Assembly (NCBI GenBank): GCA_030652475.1
Contig: JAUSAO010000134.1
Coordinates: forward strand, 1 to 64,000
Source of the DNA: Gallionella sp.
GTDB lineage: Bacteria; Pseudomonadota; Gammaproteobacteria; Burkholderiales; Gallionellaceae
DNA length: 64,000 nucleotides
Reading direction: 5' to 3'
Shown: piece after piece, positions 53,161 to 59,847 of the stretch
Layout: each line of letters begins with the position of its first letter
Numbering within the stretch: the stretch's first letter is position 1
Notes under the pieces: generated by a model
Told to the model about the DNA's origin: nothing
Database searches by the model: none
Seen by the model: only the letters and a program-made list of their open reading frames with translations
Position numbers and translations under genes: made by a program

Positions 53161-53190
53161 GTGCAGTGACGCGTCACTGCACATTTTTAT
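53161..53190 (+). terminator. 22-bp perfect palindrome with T-rich tail after rlmI
   Basis: GTGCAGTGACGCGTCACTGC and the final AC (53161-53182) form a perfect palindrome, followed by ATTTTTAT on the plus strand. It could end the dapF-xerC-rlmI transcript. As an exact palindrome it could also be a protein-binding site. Confidence 0.5.
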
Positions 53191-53230
53191 GGCAGGCCCC
53201 CTTATTCCGATTCCGATCCGGTTTAAAACC

Positions 53231-53345
53231 CCGGCCCTCAGGCCGGAACTCGCACCACCTCGTCCTGAAGGGCGAGGTTTTAGGGGGCGAAGTGGAGGGG
53301 ATACAAACCCCTCCACGCCTAAATCCACCGGCCTGAAGGCCGGTG
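53231..53345. repeat. Cluster of four consecutive GC-rich hairpins
   Basis: Four hairpins follow each other. CCGGCC/GGCCGG (53231-53246, loop CTCA). CCTCGTCC/GGGCGAGG (53258-53277, loop TGAA, one G-T pair). GTGGAGGGG/CCCCTCCAC (53292-53316, loop ATACAAA). CACCGGCC/GGCCGGTG (53326-53345, loop TGAA). The style recalls the subterminal hairpins of IS200/IS605-family elements, but no transposase is present. A HigA-like remnant follows directly. Confidence 0.6.
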
Positions 53346-53349
53346 ACAA

Positions 53350-53500
53350 CTTGGTGCAGCGCGACAGCCAGATTGACCTGCCAGAACCGGGCAGCCATGG
53401 CGTAGTGTCCGAATTACTGACCGGTCGCCGCAATTTCAATGCCAGCCAAAGCAATGGCGGCACGTTTTGGCAGCGCTGTTTTTGTAAAAATCGAAATCCA
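53350..53500 (+). pseudogene. Frameshifted remnant of a HigA-type antitoxin (copy 1)
   Basis: One frame reads RDSQIDLPEPGSHGVVSELLTGRRNFNASQ, the recognition-helix region of HigA/XRE antitoxins. After a one-base shift another frame continues AKAMAARFGSAVF. Compare SVVSEILSGKRDINARQAKV in the intact HigA at 56118-56564. The N-terminal half and the toxin gene are missing. Confidence 0.6.
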
Positions 53501-53619
53501 GCACGCCGCTTTTTCGCTGCACGGCATACGTGCTCAAACCGGATGCGTGATTGCAAGACTTGACCTGGCAAGGTAAGATTTGCCAGGAAAATCTAACTTC
53601 AAATCAACAAGGAACCGCC

Positions 53620-53888
53620 ATGCCAACGATCAGTATGTTTTACGGCATTATTATTCGTATGCTCTTTTTGGATACCAAACAGCATAATCTTCCTCACATC
53701 CACGTTGAATCTCAGGGACAAAAAGCCGTGTTCGTCATTCCTAGCAGGAACTACTTGAAGGTAATTTACCGCTAAAAAAGATTCGCCAAGTTCAAGTGTG
53801 GATTGACCTGCATGAAGAAGAATTGATGGCCGACTGGACTCTGTCCGTTAATGGCGAAGCAATATTTCGTATTGATCCATTGCATTAG
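53620..53888 (+). pseudogene. DUF4160-family gene with a frameshift
   Basis: The start MPTISMFYGIIIRMLFLDTKQHNLPHIHVESQGQKAVFVIP is typical of DUF4160 proteins, small partners often found with DUF2442. After about codon 46 the frame shifts: the original frame soon stops at 53773-53775, while the next frame continues ELLEGNLPLKKIRQVQVWIDLHEEELMADWTLSVNGEAIFRIDPLH to a stop at 53888. Both halves match the family, so a one-base change (or sequencing error) near 53750 splits the gene. The start has an AAGGAA site. The intact DUF2442 gene follows 3 bases later. Confidence 0.75.
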
Positions 53889-53891
53889 GGG

Positions 53892-54146
53892 ATGGACATG
53901 CTGCCTGAAGTTATCGCTGTGCAAGCACGACCAAATCACCACCTGCTACTGACATTCGACAATGGCGAACACAAGCACTTTGATATGTCGCCTTACCTGC
54001 ACTACCCTGTTTTTCAGCCTTTACAAAATCCAGGATTCTTCAGCCTCGCTAAAGTTAATTACGGCACTGTCACCTGGCCCGGCGAAATCGATATTGCACC
54101 TGAACGGTTATACCTCGAAGGGGTCGCGGAATTGGTGCAAGCCTGA
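53892..54146 (+). CDS. DUF2442 family protein
   Basis: The 84-residue protein (MLPEVIAVQARPNHHLLLTFDNGEHKHFDMSPYL...GVFSLAK-like middle, ending WPGEIDIAPERLYLEG) matches the DUF2442 family. Such proteins are commonly encoded right after DUF4160 genes and have been suggested to form toxin-antitoxin-like pairs; this is not established. A second ATG two codons in has the better AGGGG ribosome site. Its partner here is frameshifted, so the pair may be inactive. A HigA-like fragment begins just after its stop. Confidence 0.8.
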   Translation: MDMLPEVIAVQARPNHHLLLTFDNGEHKHFDMSPYLHYPVFQPLQNPGFFSLAKVNYGTVTWPGEIDIAPERLYLEGVAELVQA

Positions 54147-54154
54147 CTTATATA

Positions 54155-54245
54155 AACTGTGCAGTCTCCGAAGACTGTCCGGTCGCCGCGATTTCAATGC
54201 CCGCCAGGCCAAAGTCATGGTGGTACGGTTCGGCGTTTCAGAAGT
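54155..54245 (+). pseudogene. Frameshifted remnant of a HigA-type antitoxin (copy 2)
   Basis: The frame RLSGRRDFNARQAKVMVVRFGVSEVVA matches the C-terminal part of HigA at 56118-56564 (SGKRDINARQAKVLATRFAIS), with the preceding VSE in another frame. It ends where a REP-like repeat (54247-54283) begins. The rest of the antitoxin gene is missing. Confidence 0.6.
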
Positions 54246-54246
54246 T

Positions 54247-54283
54247 GTAGCCCGGGATTTACTGTGCTTCATCCGGGCTACGC
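54247..54283. repeat. Short REP-like repeat, GTAGCCCGG family, copy 3
   Basis: TTGTAGCCCGGGATTTACTG and CATCCGGGCTACGC form an inverted pair with the same GTAGCCCGG/CCGGGCTAC ends as the copies at 20700 and 21294. The right end supplies the stop codon of the small gene at 54278-54448. Confidence 0.65.
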
Positions 54284-54448
54284 TGGCTTGACCTGCCCCT
54301 GCCCTGATTTATTCGACCTATTTACTTTTTTCTGACACCCCTTGCAAATACCATTATGAAAATCGTTCTTGGTTCTGTTATGAAAGAACTCCGAAAATGG
54401 TTTCACTTGTTTGCACTTTTGACACTGTTTCTCAAGTTCCTTAGGCAT
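54278..54448 (-). CDS. Small zinc-ribbon-like protein (CxxC...CxxC)
   Basis: A 56-residue frame starts ATG at 54448 and has two cysteine pairs, CQKC (residues 9-12) and CKGC (35-38). They frame the motif VKPFSEFFHNRTKNDFHNGICKGC. The pattern CxxC-x3-KP-x2-F...DG/NG-x3-C-x2-C is common in small phage and HNH-associated zinc-binding proteins. The stop TAG lies in a REP-like repeat, so the C-terminal tail (SGQGQVKPA) may be foreign to the original protein. There is no clear ribosome site. It may be a genuine small gene or the zinc ribbon left from a larger HNH-type gene. Confidence 0.5.
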   Translation of the reverse strand: MPKELEKQCQKCKQVKPFSEFFHNRTKNDFHNGICKGCQKKVNRSNKSGQGQVKPA

Positions 54449-54622
54449 TCCAACCCCTTACGATCTCTACTAAAAATAAAATATTTACCATATAAAATCA
54501 TATAGTTACTTATAATAAATAACCAGTTTGGTAAACAGCCACGCAGGGTGAGCATGTCTCACTGCCCACCCTACGGGACTGTCTCTGAATCTTAGCTGAT
54601 TTGATATTTCGCTGCGTTTCTA
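54449..54622. other. A+T-rich intergenic region with a GTAGGGTGGGCA repeat
   Basis: No gene is seen. Bases about 54536-54578 read, on the minus strand, GTCCCGTAGGGTGGGCAGTG and a following TGCTCACCCTGCG, related to the hairpin repeat before trpE (15397). The rest is A+T-rich. Confidence 0.45.
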
Positions 54623-55528
54623 TTAGGATTTTGTCCCGACTTTCGCAACATCAACCTCCTCTGAATCTTCCAACCATTTCTTAAGCACTTTACCAGTGTA
54701 ATAGTCATATAGCCATATCTGTTCCAGTTTTATGTGGAGCGAATAAGTTGTGGTTGTACCTGCTGTTGGACTATCGAATCTTGGTTCGCTAGTTGAATTA
54801 CTCAATTCAAACCAAGGCTCTCTCAATTTGCAAACAATAAGAATTTTTGCATTGTTTTTCCATGAGCGAGCTTGATCTGGATGCATTAAGATATCACGTG
54901 AAAATTTCCCCTCGAATTTTCCGCCGAAATCCGTTTCCATAGTCTCACGATCATATCGTGCACGCTCTAATTGATATCTGACTTTGTTTGTTTCTTGAAC
55001 ATTGACCTCTCCCCCGAAAGCGTTACTTGCCTTATAACTGCGCGAGTTTAGTAGAGTCTCATCGTACACAGACCAAGACAACATCAAAGCCTCAGGAATA
55101 TCCACTGTCAGTTTTTGCTGGTCGGCATCATATTTAAGCTCATAACCCGCAGCCGGAAGAAATGACAAATAATAATCTTCGGGAGATACGTCCCCCAATA
55201 TCAATTTCAATGGTTTAAAACTGGCCATTCGTTTTGCATATGCATCTGATGTTTCAAACTCATCTTTTTCAGGGGCTTTCAATTCAGATTCATGTTCTTT
55301 CATCACATCAATGATGGAAACTATCTCTTCCCCTCGAAACTCTGGGCCAATATTTGTTGCATTTATATCGAATGATTTATTTAAACTTGAACTAGTCGTC
55401 TTCGCCTCAATCACATCCGACTCTTGTTGTTGTCGAGGCGAATCACACCCAACGAGGAATGCTAATAGACTGATGAACAAAACACGCCTGATCACTGAAA
55501 CTACGCAAATAATATTTATTTTTTTCAT
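54623..55528 (-). CDS. Predicted lipoprotein of unknown function
   Basis: The 301-residue protein has a positively charged N-terminus and a hydrophobic stretch VLFISLLAFLVGC whose cysteine (residue 28) fits a lipobox. The mature part is hydrophilic and probably outside the cytoplasm; I do not recognise a domain. It has a lower G+C content than nearby core genes, which suggests acquisition. It lies alone between the zinc-ribbon gene and a divergent HTH regulator. Its long polar C-terminal half, with IKLEQIWLYDYYTGKVLKKWLED near the end, gives no family clue. Confidence 0.75.
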   Translation of the reverse strand: MKKINIICVVSVIRRVLFISLLAFLVGCDSPRQQQESDVIEAKTTSSSLNKSFDINATNIGPEFRGEEIVSIIDVMKEHESELKAPEKDEFETSDAYAKRMASFKPLKLILGDVSPEDYYLSFLPAAGYELKYDADQQKLTVDIPEALMLSWSVYDETLLNSRSYKASNAFGGEVNVQETNKVRYQLERARYDRETMETDFGGKFEGKFSRDILMHPDQARSWKNNAKILIVCKLREPWFELSNSTSEPRFDSPTAGTTTTYSLHIKLEQIWLYDYYTGKVLKKWLEDSEEVDVAKVGTKS

Positions 55529-55567
55529 AAATTTTCTGCCAATGGTTATCTTCAGGCGAAATTATAT

Positions 55568-55653
55568 GCCGGACTGGGCCGGACTGGGCCAAATAGCACC
55601 AAATAGTTACTGACGCAAACCAATTGGTACTATTTAGTTACTGCCAAGCTTGG
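55568..55653. promoter_or_regulatory. Repeated operator-like sites upstream of the HTH regulator
   Basis: There is a tandem GCCGGACTGG-type repeat (55568-55590). AAATAG occurs at 55591, AAATAGTTAC at 55601-55610, and its near inverse GTACTATTT at 55627-55635 runs into TAGTTACT. A CCAAGCTTGG palindrome lies at 55644-55653, 13 bases before the regulator ATG. Such clustered sites suggest binding by the adjacent repressor-like protein. Confidence 0.45.
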
Positions 55654-55665
55654 TAATTTCCGCCC

Positions 55666-56115
55666 ATGGAAACGACCAGCGAACAGCAACGAATCGCCTT
55701 CAGCAAACGGCTCACTCAAGAGCTGAAGCGCATCGGTCAGCCTGTCGGCAGCCCGACGCAGATTGCACGCACGTTCAACCAGCACTTCTCCGGTCAACCC
55801 GTCAGCGCACAAACCGTCAGAAAATGGTTACTATCGGAGGCCATGCCTACACAACCAAAGTTACTGGCGCTGGCAGCCTGGCTGGGAGTATCAGCGCAGT
55901 GGTTGCGCTACGGTTCGGGTGAGAAGCTGGAAACGGCATTGCCGTCAGGCGTGCAGCAGACGGGTTTGGTGGTATTAGGGAAAGAATACGCCGGGTTGGC
56001 GCAATACGCGGGCATTATTCCGCTGCTGGACAAACTGGCGCGACTTTCGCCACGCGACATGCGCATCGTCGAGGGAATGGTTCAATTGATGCATGCGGAA
56101 AACGGCGGGAAGTAA
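55666..56115 (+). CDS. Helix-turn-helix transcriptional regulator, phage-repressor-like
   Basis: The 149-residue protein has an N-terminal DNA-binding domain (FSKRLTQELKRIGQPVGSPTQIARTFNQHFSGQPVSAQTVRKWLLSEAMPTQPKLLALAAWLGVSAQWLRYG). It resembles small repressors of prophages and integrative elements. The C-terminal part (LIPLLDKLARLSPRDMRIVEGMVQLMHAENGGK) is a short helical tail, without a LexA-type protease domain. Clustered operator-like repeats just upstream suggest autoregulation. It converges on higA with 2 bases between stops. Its regulated genes are unknown, but the divergent lipoprotein gene is a candidate. Confidence 0.8.
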   Translation: METTSEQQRIAFSKRLTQELKRIGQPVGSPTQIARTFNQHFSGQPVSAQTVRKWLLSEAMPTQPKLLALAAWLGVSAQWLRYGSGEKLETALPSGVQQTGLVVLGKEYAGLAQYAGIIPLLDKLARLSPRDMRIVEGMVQLMHAENGGK

Positions 56116-56117
56116 CG

Positions 56118-56564
56118 TTAGAGAAACGCTCCCGGTGAAATTGCGAATCGCGTCGCCAGCACTTTGGCCTGACGGGCGTTGATGTCGCGCTTGCCGCTTA
56201 AAATTTCACTGACCACCGACTGACTGCCCAACTGGTTGGCCAAGTCCTTTTGCTGCAAGTTGTTTTGCTCCATCAGCAGTCGCAGTACTTCGCGCGGCGG
56301 TGCATCGGCAATGGGATAGTGGCGGTCTTCGTAAGCGGCGATGAGGTCGCCCACGATTTCCAGCAAATCAGCCATAGGATGTTCCTCATTGCCGCCTATC
56401 TCATCCACCAGATTATTCATCAGGCGCACCATATGGTCATATTGCGTCTGGTTATGAATCGGAGACAAACCGAGACGTTGTTGGAGATCGCTCCAGATTT
56501 GTGCAATCGAGTCAGCTTTAACTGATTGAACGGACGAAGGTTTTTCGACTTGTGCCAAGCTCAT
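56118..56564 (-). CDS. higA: HigA-type antitoxin (XRE family)
   Basis: The 148-residue protein has an N-terminal region that would contact the toxin. The C-terminal helix-turn-helix reads NNLQQKDLANQLGSQSVVSEILSGKRDINARQAKVLATRFAISPGAFL. Antitoxins of this kind neutralise HigB and repress their own operon. The gene follows higB with a four-base overlap, the toxin-first order typical of higBA. Two truncated copies of its C-terminal region lie nearby (53350-53500, 54155-54245), so the region has held several such modules. The intact reading frame suggests the pair is functional. Confidence 0.9.
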   Translation of the reverse strand: MSLAQVEKPSSVQSVKADSIAQIWSDLQQRLGLSPIHNQTQYDHMVRLMNNLVDEIGGNEEHPMADLLEIVGDLIAAYEDRHYPIADAPPREVLRLLMEQNNLQQKDLANQLGSQSVVSEILSGKRDINARQAKVLATRFAISPGAFL

Positions 56565-56863
56565 TTGCTGCTCCTTTTTCGTTGCTGCTTGTTCCAGTCA
56601 TCATATTCCGCATGGTTAAACACGTGCCTGAGATATACCTTGCTGCGGTTAAAATGAATCACGGCAATGATTCGGAAACCCGCGCCGACATCAAACACCA
56701 AAAATTCTCCCGCCTTGTCAGCCGAGTTGAATGTGTTGCGAATATCAGCAAATGTGCCCCACGATGCCTGCTCGGCTGCTTTGTGCCAGGCTTCCATTGG
56801 ATTTTTGGCGGGGGGGTGTTTGAGCCAGAAATCAACCAGTACTTTGCGTGAAATGATGTGCAT
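56561..56863 (-). CDS. higB: HigB-type mRNA interferase toxin
   Basis: This 100-residue RelE/HigB-like protein begins MHIISRKVLVDFWLKHP and contains ASWGTFADIRNTFNSADKAGEFLVFDVGAGFRIIAVIHFNRSKVYLRHVFNHAEYDDW, matching the HigB family. It cleaves mRNA in the ribosome A site when unopposed. It is first in the operon and overlaps higA by four bases. Upstream (56864-57147) is repeat-rich, and the promoter is probably there. Confidence 0.92.
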   Translation of the reverse strand: MHIISRKVLVDFWLKHPPAKNPMEAWHKAAEQASWGTFADIRNTFNSADKAGEFLVFDVGAGFRIIAVIHFNRSKVYLRHVFNHAEYDDWNKQQRKRSSK

Positions 56864-56939
56864 GTCGCATCATATCGCAATTTGCGATTCAGTCAAGTTT
56901 GTGTTTTGAGTATTCAACCCAAATTATCCATTGGGAAAT

Positions 56940-57045
56940 TCTTCCCCCATCCCCCCCTCCACCCCCCCCTTGAAGGGGGGAGAGTGTGCCACTGTACCTG
57001 CCTTCCCCCTCCCCTTCAAGGGGAGGGTTGGGGTGGGGATGGGTT
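56940..57045. repeat. C- and G-rich tandem palindromic repeat
   Basis: The run CCCCCATCCCCCCCTCCACC is followed by CCTTGAAGGGGGGAG and then CCCCCTCCCCTTCAAGGGGAG with GGGTTGGGGTGGGGATGGG. Two C-run/G-run palindromes lie head to tail. On the minus strand the string CCCACCCCAACCCTCCCC resembles the repeat cores in tsaD (about 971) and at 6151. Confidence 0.65.
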
Positions 57046-57147
57046 AAATTAAGCTAATGAACAATCCGGGTTCAACCGTAGTTTAGCCAAGAAGCATCCG
57101 ATGTTTGCTTGCTTGGCCCCACAAGTTACAGCCCCACAACACATTGC
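57046..57147. other. Short gap between the repeat and vapC, nothing recognised
   Basis: About 100 bases with no gene or clear signal. It includes two GTTCAACCG/AATCCGGGTTC-like strings. No clear terminator for vapBC is visible. Confidence 0.3.
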
Positions 57148-57546
57148 TCAAACTGTCCAATCCTCGACTTGCAAGCAGGGGACATAGGTGAACGCGCCGT
57201 CGTTTGTCACCAATGTTGCCCCGACATGCAAGGCATGTGTGGCAATCAGCAGATCCAGTGATCCGAGTGTCTTTCCCTGACGTTCCAAATTTGCTCTCAC
57301 GGTTCCATAGCATTCTGCAACGTTGCTATCCCAGGGCAACACATCGACGCGCAGCAGAAATTCTTTGACGGCGGTGTGCAGGCGTGTTGCGTCCGGCCGC
57401 TTCGCAAGGCCAAACAGAAGCTCGCCTTCAGTGATGGATGAAATACAAAGTGATGACATCGGAACATCCACCACGCGACGGGATACGCCTGGATGCTTTT
57501 TGATCAGGTGACTTACTGTGTTAGTGTCGAGCATATATTGCATCAT
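57148..57546 (-). CDS. vapC: VapC-type PIN-domain toxin
   Basis: The 132-residue PIN-domain ribonuclease has the acidic residues of its active site in MLDTNTVSHLI (Asp), SSITEGELLFGL (Glu) and GSLDLLIATHAL (Asp), followed by LVTNDGAF (Asp). VapC toxins cut tRNA or rRNA. The ATG at 57546 overlaps the vapB stop as ATGA, so translation is coupled. An alternative ATG follows one codon later. The sequence VKEFLLRVDVLPWDSNVAECYGTVRANLERQGKTLG resembles the FitB-like subgroup. Confidence 0.92.
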   Translation of the reverse strand: MMQYMLDTNTVSHLIKKHPGVSRRVVDVPMSSLCISSITEGELLFGLAKRPDATRLHTAVKEFLLRVDVLPWDSNVAECYGTVRANLERQGKTLGSLDLLIATHALHVGATLVTNDGAFTYVPCLQVEDWTV

Positions 57547-57803
57547 TCGCTCCACGCCTCAAAGGGGTCGCGATCACGTTCTTCCTGATTACGTTCCTTC
57601 TCATCCAAAAAGTCAGCAGGCACAACGGTTTCATTAAGCGCAGCGAAAAAATCATCCCAGGTCGATGGCTTGCGAGACAAAATGACATCGCCGGTTTGCG
57701 GATCCTGGCGGATAAACACTTCCCTTGCATCGAACCGGTAAGCGGCAGGCAGGCGTACTGCCTGGCTTCGTCCGTTGGTGAACAGCTTGGCTAACTGGCT
57801 CAT
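57543..57803 (-). CDS. vapB: VapB-type antitoxin
   Basis: The 86-residue antitoxin starts MSQLAKLFTNGRSQAVRLPAAYRFDAREVFIRQDPQTGDVILSRKP, an AbrB/SpoVT-type swapped-hairpin DNA-binding domain. A C-terminal tail, acidic and rich in glutamate, would bind VapC. The ATG at 57803 has a GGAG site; a longer frame to 57875 runs through the operator palindrome and is rejected. It is coupled to vapC by a four-base overlap. The perfect palindrome 45 bases upstream is a natural target for autorepression. Confidence 0.92.
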   Translation of the reverse strand: MSQLAKLFTNGRSQAVRLPAAYRFDAREVFIRQDPQTGDVILSRKPSTWDDFFAALNETVVPADFLDEKERNQEERDRDPFEAWSE

Positions 57804-57847
57804 GGTGGCTCCTTTTAGGATGGTCGAGGCCAAAGTATAAGCTCGCA

Positions 57848-57875
57848 ATGGGTATATATCAAGATATATACCCAT
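57848..57875. promoter_or_regulatory. Perfect palindromic operator upstream of vapBC
   Basis: ATGGGTATATATC and GATATATACCCAT are 13-base perfect arms around AA. The site is 45 bases before the vapB start. AbrB-type antitoxins bind such palindromes, so autorepression by VapBC is likely. The TATATAT strings could also serve as the -10 region. Confidence 0.65.
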
Positions 57876-57946
57876 GCCGCGGCGTGCAATAAACGCGATG
57901 CATTGCAGCGAAGGATAGTCGACACATAACGATTCCGCTCTGCTGG

Positions 57947-58477
57947 TTAAATCCCGGCCAGCCAGCGTCTGATCCTGAGTCCGGTTTCAGTGGTATAACC
58001 GACCTCAATAAAGCGCACCTGTCCATCCGGGCCGATGATAAAGCTGACCGGAACCGCATGCACGCCCCAAGTTCTGGCAATGCTGCCATCCGGATCGTTC
58101 AGCACCGGGAAAGCGATTCCCTGTTCCCGCATGTAACTGGTCACCTGTTCCGGCGTCCCGCTTTGCATCGCGACAGTGATCACGCTCGGATCATCCCGCG
58201 CGATGGCGGCGATGGAGCCCTGTTCGGCGCGGCAGACCGGGCACCAGGTCGCCCAGAAATGTACCAATACGGGTTTGTCGGGAGGTTGCGGCAAGGTGTA
58301 AGGCTGGCCTGCGAGGGTGACGCCCTGCAATTGCGGTGCCGGGCCGCTAACCATATCGCGTTGTTGCCAGAACCGTATGCCTGCAACGACCAGCACCAAC
58401 AGCAGCAGGTTGATAGCATAAGCGCGCCATTTTTTCCGCCTGTCTGTCAGCAGACAGGCGCGGCTTTTATTTTCCAT
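57947..58477 (-). CDS. TlpA-like membrane-anchored thioredoxin-family protein
   Basis: The 176-residue protein has one N-terminal membrane helix (YAINLLLLVLVVAGIRFW) after a basic segment, so its thioredoxin fold faces the periplasm. The redox motif is WATWCPVCRAEQ (CxxC), and the cis-proline lies in VHAVPVSFIIGPDGQVRF. It probably reduces disulfides in periplasmic proteins, such as in cytochrome maturation, or acts as a DsbE/ScsD-like factor. The ATG at 58477 overlaps the end of hslR by 11 bases. No cytochrome biogenesis genes are adjacent. Confidence 0.9.
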   Translation of the reverse strand: MENKSRACLLTDRRKKWRAYAINLLLLVLVVAGIRFWQQRDMVSGPAPQLQGVTLAGQPYTLPQPPDKPVLVHFWATWCPVCRAEQGSIAAIARDDPSVITVAMQSGTPEQVTSYMREQGIAFPVLNDPDGSIARTWGVHAVPVSFIIGPDGQVRFIEVGYTTETGLRIRRWLAGI

Positions 58478-58850
58478 GCCTGAATTTCTCAATCTCGCGG
58501 CGGTCGCGTTTGGTCGGCCTGTAGGTAAAAACTTCGGGTTGCATCTTGCGCTGCGCTGCGATTTCCGCGTGCCGAGCCCTGCTTTCCTCAGACTCACGGT
58601 AGAGCTGCTGAGCGACGGGGGCCGGGCCGCGTTTATCTGACAGCGCCAGCACCTCAATCTCAACACGCATCTGGCCGAAATGCAGCACCAGCTGATCGCC
58701 CACCGCAATGGTCTTGGCTGGTTTGATGCGCGCTCCGTCGATCAGCACCCTGCCATTTTCGATGGCATCGACAGCCAGACGGCGCGTCTTGTAAAACCGC
58801 GCCGCCCACAACCATTTATCAATGCGCAGTTTGTCGGTAGTGTCGCTCAT
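58467..58850 (-). CDS. hslR: Heat shock protein 15 (RNA-binding S4 domain)
   Basis: Hsp15 binds stalled 50S subunits that carry nascent chains and helps recycle them. The protein (about 127 residues from the ATG at 58850) has the S4 RNA-binding domain (LRIDKWLWAARFYKTRRLAVDAIENGRVLIDGARIKPAKTIAVGDQLVLHFG). A basic C-terminal tail (RPTKRDRREIEKFRHGK) follows. Length and layout match HslR. It overlaps the downstream tlpA-like gene. The upstream start at 58874 would add 8 residues. Confidence 0.92.
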   Translation of the reverse strand: MSDTTDKLRIDKWLWAARFYKTRRLAVDAIENGRVLIDGARIKPAKTIAVGDQLVLHFGQMRVEIEVLALSDKRGPAPVAQQLYRESEESRARHAEIAAQRKMQPEVFTYRPTKRDRREIEKFRHGK

Positions 58851-58890
58851 TATTCTCGACTCTCCATTCACCACTCCCTACTTGCCGCTT

Positions 58891-59820
58891 TTAATGCAGA
58901 TTCACCATCGGCATGAAGCCCAGCTTGTCCCGTAAACCGGCTCTGCTGCTGCGCGCTTCCGCCTCGTTGGCGTACGGACCAATATGAACCCGGGTCTTGT
59001 TGTCTTGAGTGAACAGCGACAACTGCTTGCCGACTTCGCCCAGCCTGGCGCGCATTTCCGTCAGGAATTGCTCGGCAGCTTGAGTGGTGCTGAAGGCGCC
59101 CAGTTGCAAAAAGACATTGCTGCCCGATGCAACCACGGCAGGCGCATCGGGCGGAGCGGCAGGCTCCAGCGGAACATTTTGCACTTTTGCCACTTTAGCT
59201 ATCGGGCGAGCATAGGTATCGGCGGTAACGCTTTCGACTTCCACCATGGAACTGCCGTTGCCAATAATACCCAGCTTGTGCGCCGCCGTGTAGGACAGAT
59301 CGATCACGCGCTCATGCAGGAAAGGGCCTCTGTCATTGACACGCACCACTACCGACTTTTGCGTGGCGACATGGGTCACGCGCACATAGCTGGGAATGGG
59401 CAAGGTGGGATGGGCGGCCGTCATCGCGTACATGTCATATTTTTCACCGCTGGAAGTACGCTGCCCATGAAATTTCTTGCCATACCATGAAGCGATGCCG
59501 CGCTGTTTGTAATTGCCCGCCACAGTCTGCGGCGTATAAGTCTTATCCAGTGCAACATAAGGCCGGTTGGCATAACGATGCAGCGGCTCAGACACAGGCA
59601 CGGCATCGGGAATCGCGTCAAGGTTGGCGGGGATATTCTCCCCGGGGCCATCACCTGCCAGATAACCGCCGCTGCCCCCTGCCGGCTTTACGACCGGCTG
59701 CGCAATGGAACGATCTTCGATCGGCGCGGGTGTGGCGCGTGTCTCCGATTGACGTTGTGGCGTTGTGCCGCAAGCGCTGAGCGCCAGCGCCGCCAATGCC
59801 ATGACAATAATTTTTATACG
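58891..59820 (-). CDS. rlpA: Septal ring lytic transglycosylase RlpA
   Basis: RlpA is an outer-membrane lipoprotein that cleaves denuded glycan strands at the septum. The signal peptide ends ALAALALSAC (lipobox), giving 309 residues from the ATG at 59820. The double-psi beta-barrel domain has QRGIASWYGKKFHGQRTSSGEKYDMYAMTAAHPTLPIPSYVRVTH and VRVNDRGPF, with the catalytic acid region. A C-terminal SPOR domain (NVFLQLGAFSTTQAAEQFLTEM...RVHIGPYANEAEA) binds denuded peptidoglycan. It follows rodA, the usual order. A start nine codons earlier is possible. Confidence 0.95.
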   Translation of the reverse strand, partial: RIKIIVMALAALALSACGTTPQRQSETRATPAPIEDRSIAQPVVKPAGGSGGYLAGDGPGENIPANLDAIPDAVPVSEPLHRYANRPYVALDKTYTPQTVAGNYKQRGIASWYGKKFHGQRTSSGEKYDMYAMTAAHPTLPIPSYVRVTHVATQKSVVVRVNDRGPFLHERVIDLSYTAAHKLGIIGNGSSMVEVESVTADTYARPIAKVAKVQNVPLEPAAPPDAPAVVASGSNVFLQLGAFSTTQAAEQFLTEMRARLGEVGKQLSLFTQDNKTRVHIGPYANEAEARSSRAGLRDKLGFMPMVNLH

Positions 59821-59847
59821 CATGCTTGCTCCTTGCTTGTCCGCCAT

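Noticed and set aside
53161-53345. CRISPR array or full insertion sequence
   Set aside because: The repeats are hairpins of differing sequence without regular spacers, and there is no cas or transposase gene anywhere in the window.
52910-53563. 217-codon plus-strand frame after rlmI
   Set aside because: It starts inside rlmI in another frame and crosses the hairpin cluster; only the short HigA-like stretch within it has protein character.
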